Assembly (NCBI GenBank): GCA_016801885.1
Contig: CM028882.1
Coordinates: 22,461,047-22,525,046, forward strand
Direction: 5' to 3'
Source: Toxotes chatareus
Lineage: Eukaryota; Chordata; Actinopteri; Toxotidae
Length of the DNA: 64,000 nucleotides
Shown here: piece after piece, positions 52,501 through 61,980 of the stretch
Layout: every line of letters starts with the position of its first letter
Position numbering within the stretch: position 1 is the first letter of the stretch
The notes under the pieces: generated by a model
What the model was told of the DNA's origin: nothing
The model's database searches: none
Seen by the model: only the letters and a program-made list of their open reading frames with translations
Position numbers and translations under genes: made by a program

Positions 52501-54503
52501 ACAGTTTCGCTCCCATGAGTACCCAAAGTTGGCACACAGAATCAGAATACCATCAGAACTGGTTTCAGACTATTTCGTTCCTGACACAGACATCATCAAG
52601 ACCCCTCAGCATAATTTGTTTACAGCTCGGAGATCGAGTGTTGGCAGTGCTCATCTCCCTCACTGGAATAATTGCTGTGATGATAGGCTTTGCTGGGAAC
52701 ACTTACAGGCATGTGAAAACAAGCACCATTTCTGATTAGAGGTCCTGGAAACCGAGCCAAGGTGACGTGTCCACGACAGCGACATACCCCCAGTACAATC
52801 TTTTCGCTCATCAGTTTTTCCTTTGTGATCTCCAATCCTGAATGTCAAAGGGATTCAATTGGAAATTTTTTTTTACACAGGTCTTCCGCCTGCTCTAATG
52901 CGCTTAGAGCCGTGTCAAAATGCTGCGCTGCAGGATTTAAATGCTGTTGCTTCGATCCCGCACATTGTCCTGATATAATCATCAGCAATATGGATACATT
53001 TCCATTTTGAGACTATGTCACTGATTGATCTAACACATTAGGAAGAAAAAAAAATCTATATTTTCTGTTCTTGACACCCAGTTTAAATCTTTCTTTGGAA
53101 AAATTGTCTAGGGAACAGGAAGTGATGCATTTTGTGATTCTAGCAGCAGCATTGATGGGAATGAAGACAAAAACCATGATCATTTATTTGCCGCCGTATG
53201 GCTGAACGGACAAAGATTATTATGAACTACTGAAGCTGATACTACTGAAAATACAAAGATCAAGCTCAGTGTGACCAAGTGTCAAAGCACTACTAAAGCA
53301 CAAAAGTTGTACTCAAAAAAAAAAAAGAAAAAAAAAAGCCTAACATAAGGGTAAAAACTAACTCGACATACTGTAAACATTGATTCATGACCTGAGTTTC
53401 GAATGCTATTACAGCCTTCTATGGTCTTCTGGTTTGTTGGACTTAAACCCATGGATAACATATGGTCCAGCAGTCCATATGAAAGTCATCAGAAGAGGAA
53501 AATCCATGTCCGCTACTCTTCTGCTAGTCACCAGATCCATACTGAATCCCCCTCCATCATCATCCCTCTATCTTCTCACCCCTCCCCACTGCTTCCCCTG
53601 AGCCTGCAGATTACAGATATCATTATAATGGACATCCTGGCAGGCTAGCTGCGGTCACATTTAATTTGCCATGGCCTGACATCTACACAAGATAATCAGC
53701 ATTTACACCTGAGAGTGAAGACAGAACGATGAGCAACAGTGTGTGTGTGGATGAGACATTAATAGAATTAGGGAGAAAAGAATGACCAACACAATGTAAG
53801 AAAAAACGGGAGAGAAGCAAAGATTGTAAAGAATCAGAAGGAATATGTATTCTGCACACAATCCACTGGGACAAAGGGAGAGTACCAATGAAGCACACTT
53901 GTCAGATTTGCATTTTAATAAGAGTAACCTACTTTAGGCCCCTGAGATCCCTGAGAACAAAACCTGCTTCACATGGACGTCCCTGAACACAGATGTTACA
54001 TCTCAGCTTGGACAGAGTTGTCTTTCCTTCATACTGTACTTTGCTTTGCCAGGGCAGCCCTGTCCAATTACATGCAGATAAACAACAGTGTGTGTTGTTC
54101 TTTCAAAGTGAAGGTTATAGGGCACCCCATTGTAGCAGACAAGTGGGATCATCATTGATTCCACTTTTATGCTTGTGAGTATGTTTAGAAAGTCTTACTT
54201 TGCTCCTGCAGCAGCTGCAGGATTATGCATTCCCTGCTCGACAGATCCTTTTACTCCCACCTGCAGTTGAGGACATTGATTTGTGTATGAAAGAAAGTTA
54301 TATCTGCCACCTAAAAATTGTGGAATTCTTGTGCAAAGCCACCAGAACAGCTATATATTATATATGTTTAGCACCTACCGAATGAGCTTTCACATCTACA
54401 ACAGATCAATTTCTCCTGAGCTGTGGAGTGACGACCTATTTCCTTTGAAGGGCTCCCCATACATATTTCAGATGTGAACTACCTACCAAGCTCAGAGAGA
54501 GAG

Positions 54504-54643
54504 ACACATTACTGTTGTGAATGTATTGCAATGTGACGATATGAAAGTGCAATCTGTCACTTTTTTTTTTTTTTTTTTTTGAAAGGCTTTGTTCTACCTC
54601 AATCTTTAATGGAAGTGTGGCACAATGTAAAATTCAGGATTCT
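54504..54643 (+). repeat. Unrecognised ~140-bp repeat, copy 1
   Basis: It shares long exact blocks with 56164-56292: GTGAATGTATTGCAATGTGA, GGCTTTGTTCTACCTCA and ATTCAGGATTCT. It starts with ACACATTACT and is followed by TCTA/TCTG tetranucleotide repeats (54641-54684). A 20-T run (54561-54580) is unique to this copy. I do not recognise the family. Confidence 0.75.
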
Positions 54644-54684
54644 GTCTATCATCTGTCTATCATCTATCTTTCTTTCTATCTATC
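54641..54684. repeat. Imperfect (TCTA/TCTG)n tract
   Basis: Tetranucleotide repeats directly follow the unrecognised repeat copy 1 and may be its tail. Confidence 0.7.
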
Positions 54685-56163
54685 TTGACTTACATTCTTC
54701 TCAAAAACAAGAAAAAATGCCGCCTGTCAAAGAAGTCACATACTTCCATTTGATGTTTGAGATAAAAAAAATACTGTGTTTGGAATAATAATTTGTCTGA
54801 AATGTTTTTTTCCACAAAAACTTTAATTATGTTGTTAAATATTCTTGAAATTACATCCATTCCTTCTGTCTCACTGAAAAAGACTATCTAGAAATATATT
54901 TTGTTTATTTCAAAAGTTTAAATGCTGGACGACGCAAGATGTCTCCTACTTCACTCCTATTGCGCAAAATCATGTGTGTACGGACGTGTCTTAAGCTTGG
55001 ATTTAATGTGAGCACAGATCAACTTTCCCATCATTCTGCACAGTGGGGGTCAAACACCCAAATGACGAAACAAGGAGCAAAACACATTTCTGAGTGGAGT
55101 GGAAAAATCTAGAAAAAATATGATTTGTCTTGGGGAAAATCTGTCAAATAATTCCTCCCTAATGGCAGATGTGTTTTGTTTTGTTTTATTATTTATTTAT
55201 TACATAATTTGATTTTAGAATGTAACAGTGGAGTTATAATGTCAGAGAGATGGATAGATACAATGGCAATTCAGCATATTCCACCTATCTAATTTATGGT
55301 TTGTCTAGCCTTTTCTTTCTGAGTAAGCCGTCCTCTCTGTCATTAAATGGGCTCCTTACTCCATCATCTCAAGGTGCTTTTTTTTTCTTTCACCTCACAC
55401 TGTAGAACTACCTTTTGAAAGCTTGCTAAAATATGCAGTCTCTCAATTCAGCATAAAGTATTTGTCCTTCACATTAAAAAACACCCATATAAGCAGCTAT
55501 TTATGCAAGTCACAGAGTCCTTCTGAAGTGGTCCTTTAGAACTTTGCCTTTAGTGAAGATAAATAACAAGAAGAGTAGGATCCAACAATGCATACAGTAG
55601 AGAAAGGTGACCCCCTTGGCTTAATCGCCTCAACAATGTGGTGCCAGGATTGAGGAAGACACTGCATCAAAACACCAACTCCCATCTGTCGAGTTTGCAA
55701 AACAATCACAACCACAGGCAGACTCACACAGGATGATCAGAAGGATTGTTAGGGACTCCATTTTTGTGTCACGTTAATGAGATCAACGCGGCTAAAAATA
55801 CCAGAGAATATCTATCTGTCCATGGAGGACAAAAATCTGAGGTTCCACCTCAGAATATCCTCCCACAAAACAATTCAGTCGGACATTCGCAGCCAATATT
55901 GACTGAGCATAGACTTCAGATCAGGTCGTATGTCACAGGTGTCAAATGTGGCTAATTATTTCAAAATGTCCTCTGTGTTCATTCTCTGGATCAGCATTGA
56001 TACTCAAAATTTCAGCCTCCATTCAAACGTAAAGCCCTTTTTTGAATTAAAAACCAACAGCTCCAGAGATTTTTAGACTACTGAGATGTATGCGTGACTG
56101 AACAGGAACTTATAGGATAACATGACAATTCAGTGTTTAATAAAAGGCCAACACCTGAGTTCT

Positions 56164-56292
56164 ACACATTACTTTCGTGAATGTATTGCAATGTGACGGT
56201 ATGACAGTGCAATTTGTCACTTCATTTCTGACAGGCTTTGTTCTACCTCAGTCTTTAATGAAAGTATGGCACAGCAGAATATTCAGGATTCT
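56164..56292 (+). repeat. Unrecognised ~140-bp repeat, copy 2
   Basis: A direct-orientation partner of 54504-54643, starting 1,660 bp later. It begins at the same ACACATTACT and ends with ATTCAGGATTCT, followed by a shorter TATC-rich stretch. TTCATTTCT stands where copy 1 has its T run. Divergence is scattered, so the duplication is not recent. Confidence 0.75.
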
Positions 56293-59200
56293 ATTATCTA
56301 TCTGTGTATGTGTTGACTGTTGATCTGTTATGTTAACCCTCCTCCTAACACTGTGATCAGTGACATCGTACTTGTGCTCACGTCTTGGATCAGTCAGCCA
56401 CTTTATCTCTCTGAGTGGCACTGCAGCCTGCAAGAAGAGGAGCAGGGCAGGGTTGACTTATAAGGATGACAACGGCTCCATTCATGCGTCTAATTTAAGA
56501 GCAGCTTCTGTTCTCTCTAATTAATAATTTACTAGGCCATCAGTCAACCTCCCCAATGTGGCATAATCAGCGTCATCAACGTTCAGGCAGCTCGGTGCAC
56601 ACTTTCGCATCTACGATAGGATTAGAGCGACCATGCAACTTTCATGGATACACGGACAGAGAAGTGGTCGCTGTGGGTTCCAAGAATGCAGAGAGAACAA
56701 ATGTGAAACCCCAGATTGACTGTGCAGTGGAGCGGAGTGAGATGGGCAATTTCGACAAATTACCCTGCTCTGTTTGTACACGCAATGGAGCCGCAGCCGT
56801 ATAATGTTATTGCCATGTTATAGGAATCAAGAGATGCATATTCACTCCCCTGGGTGGGCTTTCGTGTTTCTTGCTGGCTCAGCCGATCGGTATGTATCGT
56901 AGCTCTGATGTGAACGCAGCTGTGATGTAACCTTTCTTTTCATGTTTTTTTTTTTTTTAATGGTTGGGCTTAAGCACATTGGAGGGTTTGCTCTGCTGTG
57001 TCATTTGTAGGCACCTTTAAAAGATTATGATACAGTGTGAAGGGATTTTTGTAAAAAGACATGAATAAATCCCCCCATAAAGACTCCACCCATCTCGCAA
57101 CCCTAAAGGTGCATAACACCACTTCATCTGGTTTTCCCTCTTCTCCCACACTCTCCTCAGAACAAGAGCCACCACTTATCATCATTCATTTATTTATATT
57201 TATTTTAGGAGAGGAGTGTTGGGAGTTGGGAGGGAGGGGGGGAGGGTGTAAGCATCGACAGCGCGTTTTCTGCTCGTTGTCCCTCCAAATATTCTGACAG
57301 TGCAATAATAACCCACAAAGAGGATTAAGGATTGGTAATCTGGGGGAATAGTGTATTCCATTTTGACTGCTTTCTGGATTTTTTTTTTTTTTTTGCCCCT
57401 TAGCTTCCTCTGTATAAACAAATAGAATTTTACTCGTTTATCCACTTAGTTCCTCTGTCTTGCTGATTAGCAGTGAAGGGCTGGGAGACTGGGATAACCT
57501 AGAGCGGATGGTTCCAAGGATATCTGAGGCCAGCATGCCTGTGTGTGTGTATCAGTGGGAATCTGTGTGTGTGTGTGCGCATGTACTGTATAAACAAATG
57601 CAGTGCTACTTGAAGGGCGCGGCCAATTAAAAGAAGCCCCTGAAGGAGTGTGCTCATCAGGATGCAGTGAACATAGCAGATCCACTCTCAGATAGCCTGC
57701 TGCAGTCTGTCACTGTAACTAAGGCATTAATACCACCACAGCTCTGTAGCATAAAATATTGAAATCTTCATCCTTAATACTTTGAGCAATCAATAAGAAA
57801 TACGATTCCGATGGCTCACAGGATAACAAAAGTATTTGTATGACTCACATTTTGTGCACAAACTCTTGTATCTATGTGTTGGGACTGGTAATGCAAATTT
57901 AACTGAAGGTGAAATCATCATTACAAACCCAAATCTGAAACAACATTATGATTTGATAGTGATAACAAAATGCCAAACTGTGATCAAAAGTTGATCAAAT
58001 CGTTTGTTCAACTGTAATAAAATCCGATACTCATCATCTTATCTTACCACATAAGCTGTCGTGCTTTTACATAAAACTGATCTTCTTAGGATCTTAAGGA
58101 TTCTTAAGAAGGATCTTCCTATTTTTTTGCTAAGAAACTTTAATTATGAATCTGGGTGAACGGGTGAATGAGTTACTGGATGCTGATGTAACTGACTTGT
58201 GAGAGAAACAAAACTTAGTGTCACGCAGATAAGACACAGACAAGTGGGACCAGGGCTGAATGTTTGCACTGGGCTGCACTGAGGTCTTGCACTACCTGCT
58301 GTATTTGCCCTCACTGTCTGCAGGGTCCAGTATCCACTCAGAAGACTTTGCTGACTGCCAAGCAAAAACTTCTGTTTACCTCTTTCCATGTGACTTGTTC
58401 TTGGGTAGCATAAAACTGAAGTGCAGACAAACCACATGTTGCACTCGTGATGGCAGTGTTGACTCCTGTTGACCCCCACCTAAAAAACTTCACCAACACA
58501 AATGGGCAATAACCCATTTGTGACCTTTATCGACCTCTGTTGGTGACCAGAAGGAATTGCAGCAACATGAGCAGAACAGGTCTCTTACACAGGTAATGAG
58601 GCTTATTAGTCTTCATAGTTGAAAGGTCTTTCCCATAGCACCACCCTCGACTTTTGAAGACTTGGAAAAAGTGAATAAATGAGACCGGGGACACTGGAAG
58701 TGTCTTGAAATTCAAGCAGAAACCTAGAAATGGAAACCAATAATCCATGCACCTGGCAGAGTAATCAATGAGTCAGTTGTACTGATCAACATCTTTCCCT
58801 GCAACACATGTGAGATATATGATATTTTATACTATGGGGATGTAAAAATCCTTGATATTTCCCCTTGAATAACTCAGAAGAAGAGTTGTGTATTTATTGG
58901 TCTCGTTGCTGACCTTAGCCAATTAAGAAGAAACAAACCTTAACTGGAGCTCACAAGAATGTAAACAACATTCCTCACTGAGTCAGTGATAGGAAAAACC
59001 TGCACCTGCTAATTATGTTTCCCTCATTTTGCTGCATCTCCCATGCAGATGGCATACTGACATGCGATGAAAGACCCTGACCGGAAAACACATGGTGGCA
59101 AGTCAGACAAAGGGGAAGCATGAAAAGTTGCATAACCTTCACACTTATCAATTTTACATGCATTCTTTCTTTCTTCGTCTTTCTTTCTCTACACTGCCTC

Positions 59201-60173
59201 TGCCTTCCGCAGACCTCCCCATATACTCACAGAACACTACACCCACACACACATTATCCCTCGCAGCCATCACTCTGTGCTCATATATATATATATATAT
59301 ATATTCCCATACAAACACAAAGATGAATCAATTTCACATTCCCTTTCAGGATGCCATGTCTCATTGTGAATTTATGGCATGATGTCTGATCCCACCTAAT
59401 GCTGCTATGCAAATAAGCTACCGTTATTGTTTTTTTTTTGTTTTTGTTTTTGTTTTTTTTTTGCATGCCAACTTTTTCTTTGTTGAGTTTTTGGCAAGGT
59501 ACCGCCAAAACAATGGCAAAGTTAACTAATTGAGAAAATGCCTGCATTGTGTAGTGGTTTAAAACTCCTGAAGAGAAAGCTTTCAGTTCCACCATAATGG
59601 TTTTATCCATTCATTTGGGCTTTATTGGCTTTGCTTGGCAGTAGACAGGGAGCAACGGCCCCCCCGAGCAACAGCTTTCCCACGGAGGCATTTGATCATA
59701 TGCTGACTGGGTGAAAAAGAGTGTAAATTAAAGTCCCACCTCACTCTGACACTTTAAACACAAGACACGACAGGCCATATTTTCTCTGCCAAATCAGGAG
59801 CCTGAGAGATGGATACCAATTATAATTGCAGCAGGAAAATAAAAAATCAGACATAGGTGTGTGTCAGGAGCCTGGTGCTAAATCACACCAGCAGTTGGAT
59901 GATGAAAACCTGCCTGTTGGGTCTGTGGGACCCAGAGCTATTCTGTGCCAGTGAAGGGGTGTGCACTTGAATTTGCATCACCCCGTGACATATCAAAGAG
60001 AATACACAAGTAGATGTGCCTCTTTGCATTTCACAACTAGGAAAATCAAAGTTACTCTGTGGGCCCACAATAATCTGCAGCTTTCTTACCATAATCCTGC
60101 AGTTTTAGCCAAGTAATGAACAACGTGAGGAAGAGGGAGTGTGTACAGCATGTTGCATAAGGACTGCGTGCGC
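56293..60173. other. rtn4r intron 1, exon 1-proximal part
   Basis: No gene recognised. It holds T runs at 56946-56959 and 57380-57394, GT tracts near 57540-57580, the AT tract at 59283 and a T/TTTTTG-rich stretch at 59430-59462. Confidence 0.6.
59283..59304. repeat. (AT)n microsatellite
   Basis: About 11 uninterrupted AT units. Confidence 0.9.
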
Positions 60174-60240
60174 ATGTGTGTGTTTGTGTGTGTTTGTGTG
60201 TGTGTGTGTGCGTGTGCTGAGTTAGTGTGTGTGTGCGCGG
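60174..60240. repeat. (GT)n microsatellite
   Basis: An interrupted GT/TGTTTG tract (60174-60217) is followed by a second short GT tract (60224-60240). Frames reading through it (valine/cysteine runs) are artefacts of the repeat. Confidence 0.95.
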
Positions 60241-60495
60241 GGGTGGGGCAGGGTGGAGCTGAGGGTTTTCCACTAACTCTTGATGGAACAAATTGGATGT
60301 TCCATACATGCACTTATCTCGTCATGGCGCTTCTTATCAAATATCACACGCCATGTCAGTGCTATTCTCTCTGCACTGCGTTGAACATCTTTACACAAAA
60401 CTGGAACGGGTACAATCAGGCTTGCAGGAACACTGGCACTGACATGCCAGGTGCTTTCTCCTCCCTGCCCCTCCTCCCGCCACCTATTCTTGCAC

Positions 60496-60509
60496 GTACG
60501 CGCGCGCAC

Positions 60510-60557
<48 letters not shown>
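60496..60557. repeat. (CA)n microsatellite with CG-alternating head
   Basis: CGTACGCGCGCGCA leads into about 50 bp of uninterrupted CA. The whole tract alternates purine and pyrimidine, which favours Z-DNA. Threonine/histidine-rich frames across it are artefacts. Confidence 0.95.
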
Positions 60558-60561
<4 letters not shown>

Positions 60562-61353
60562 TCCTTAGGCATACTCATGCCAAGAAATGAAATTCTTAGC
60601 CATTTCCGGCGGGAATGGAAGAGCATTCCTCTCCTCATTAGAATAGCAACTCCAAGTCCAGTCGGGGAGAGCTACGAGGCCCAATTTCCTGTCACTTTGG
60701 CGGCACCCTCAGTGGGACGATGCCAAAAAAGCACCAATTATAAGCCAATGAGCTGGAGAGTAAAGCGGTATTATTGGGCCGCCAAGTGGACCATCTGCAG
60801 ACTTCATCAAAAGCTCAGCCTACAGCGTCCAGACGGGCTGAAGCGAAAGCCCGGGTTAAGTTGCGATATCACGCAGAGCATATTGACCACCACAAACACT
60901 ACACGCCTCTCACTCTCTCACGCGCGCTCGCTCGCGTACTTGTACACACAGGCAAAGAGAGAGAGCAAGGGGCAAGCACAAAAATCTGCTCTGAATTATG
61001 ACTCAATTAAGAGCCACTGTGTCAAGGTCGTTTACAGCCGCAATATCCATAACTGATATTGACTTTGCTTGTTAGTCCGCTCCAAAAATAAAAAGAGTAA
61101 TTTGTTACTGGGCAGATTAGATGTGTCGTTGCGCATATTTTCAGTCATATCCCAGTTTAACCAAAACCCCGGAGGAGCCAGCAGAGTAACTCCAATTAGG
61201 ACATGTGATTTATCTTTGGCTGTGCCTGTTCTCCACAGAGCAGTGACACTGCCCGATGTGGATTTTATCAGTGCGCAGCAGCCCAGCAGAGTCACCGCGT
61301 CTGCTTTATGTGAAAACTTTACAAAGACGTCCTATTGTCTAACGTGTACTCAC

Positions 61354-61375
61354 CATCAATAATAACGGTCTTCAT
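61354..61375 (-). CDS. rtn4r: Nogo-66 receptor, coding exon 1 (start codon micro-exon)
   Basis: Read on the minus strand, this short exon encodes MKTVIID plus the first base of a Gly codon and is followed at once by GTGAGTACA, a near-consensus 5' splice site. Joined to the acceptor at 22857, the codons run GAT G|GG GGG CGA, giving D-G-G-R-L-L in the frame of exon 2. Human RTN4R has the same design: a first coding exon of about eight residues starting MK and ending at a Gly before a GSRLL-like segment. The ATG has A at -3, and an in-frame TAA lies two codons upstream, so this is the first possible start in its frame. With this exon, all cap cysteines take human NgR1 numbering. I see the splice signals and frame directly; use of this exon is inferred, without transcript data. 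Confidence 0.85.
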
Positions 61376-61378
61376 GAT

Positions 61379-61456
61379 TTAGATGGGGGTGAAATCCAGA
61401 AGCTGTATAAATCCAAGTAGAATGAATCCCAGCGTGTGCGGAGACAGATAGGACAT
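61379..61456 (-). promoter_or_regulatory. Upstream ORF (25 codons) ending 3 nt before the rtn4r start
   Basis: An ATG at 61456 opens a 25-residue frame beginning MSYLSPHTLG with a hydrophobic centre (FILLGFIQLL). Its TAA at 61379-61381 is separated from the rtn4r ATG by one codon, in the same frame. The uORF start context is weak (C at -3, T at +4), so leaky scanning would let ribosomes reach the main start. Its presence in the mRNA depends on the inferred leader. Confidence 0.45.
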
Positions 61457-61543
61457 CCGCTGTTTATTGCAATTATGGGTAATTGCAAATCCAGTGCACT
61501 GTGGGAGACGGACAGCCTAAAGCACCCCGGCACCCCTCAAACT

Positions 61544-61640
61544 TTAGCCGTAGGTCTTCCCGAGTGGGGAGCCACGTCTCCGGCTGCACCCAAGCTCAGT
61601 CATTTGGACGAGGGATTCAAAAATAGTCAGCAATAAACAT
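61544..61640 (-). promoter_or_regulatory. Two further upstream ORFs in the rtn4r leader
   Basis: 61617-61640 encodes MFIADYF followed by TGA. 61544-61603 encodes a 19-residue frame starting MTELGCSRRRG and ending at TAA. Neither overlaps the rtn4r start codon. They matter only as part of a leader carrying at least four short ORFs; no function is implied for the peptides. Confidence 0.35.
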
Positions 61641-61748
61641 CCAAATTGGGATCACAAGACTCGACAAACCAGTCGACACCTCCCCAAAATATAGGACGCG
61701 CAAACAGCTCCGGAGAAGAGCTTAAAGTGTTAACGCAGAAGTGGAGAA

Positions 61749-61784
61749 TCAACGACACAGGCGAAAAAACAGAATTTGATCCAT
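61749..61784 (-). promoter_or_regulatory. Upstream ORF (11 codons) with strong start context
   Basis: The minus strand has AAAAGATGG, with A at -3 and G at +4, opening an 11-residue frame MDQILFFRLCR followed by TGA. If the leader extends this far, this would be the best-context upstream start in it and should lower initiation downstream. An overlapping frame starts at an ATG slightly further upstream. Its place in the transcript is inferred. Confidence 0.35.
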
Positions 61785-61940
61785 CTTTTAAAATCGCAGC
61801 ACATATCCAGTCCGATCACTTGCACCGCTGTATATTTCCCAAGTACACAAAGTGTGTGGTGGATGCGCACTGGAGCGCGTCAGTGTGCGTTTACCACTGG
61901 GAGGTGGAAAGGGAGGGCGGGGCAGCGAGGTGCGTTTGGC

Positions 61941-61975
61941 GGAAAGAGAGAGAAAGAGGGAGAGAGAGAGAGAGA
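61941..61975. repeat. (GA)n / (CT)n tract at the rtn4r promoter
   Basis: Purine-rich on the plus strand (GA-rich), so CT-rich on the rtn4r sense strand. Its position at the presumed start of the leader suggests a GAGA/initiator-type role or nucleosome exclusion, which is inference. Confidence 0.7.
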
Positions 61976-61980
61976 ATTCA

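Larger units (their letters stand above)
43691..54503. other. rtn4r intron 1 segment, no gene seen
   Basis: About 10.8 kb of largely unique sequence with poly(T) at 45588, a palindrome at 46489, AAAT units at 50534-50551, AAT units near 51340 and GT units near 51800. Frames reach 110 codons at most, with no known domain. Confidence 0.6.
22857..61353 (-). other. rtn4r: rtn4r intron 1 (38,497 bp)
   Basis: The intron is bounded by a GTGAGT donor next to exon 1 and a pyrimidine-rich AG acceptor next to exon 2, and it separates codons with phase 1. A long first intron between a tiny signal-peptide exon and one large exon is the usual RTN4R structure. It contains the SINE, MITEs, foldback element, L2 LINE, hairpin and microsatellites listed separately. 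I found no recognisable host coding exon on either strand within it. Enhancers are likely in an intron of this size but cannot be identified from one sequence. Confidence 0.85.
61376..61980 (-). promoter_or_regulatory. rtn4r: rtn4r 5' leader and proximal promoter region
   Basis: The sequence upstream of the exon 1 ATG is richer in C, G and CpG than the intron. It holds a GC box (GGGCGGGG on the plus strand, 61915-61922) and, on the sense strand, a CT-rich tract (61941-61975) of the kind found near TATA-less start sites. No convincing TATA box is at the usual distance from these; a TATAAATA lies on the minus strand at about 62134-62142. If transcription starts near 61.85-61.9 kb, the leader is about 0.5 kb. 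The start site itself is inferred. Confidence 0.5.

Noticed and set aside
52494..52739. Hydrophobic stretch (VLAVLISLTGIIAVMIGFAG) resembling a membrane segment
   Set aside because: It is an isolated 81-codon frame overlapped by equally long frames on both strands, with no splice signals that would join it to more coding sequence.
60141..61056. Frames of 149 and 201 codons crossing the GT/CA tracts
   Set aside because: Their length comes from stop-free dinucleotide repeats (Cys-Val and Thr-His runs). Flanking parts have no known domain.
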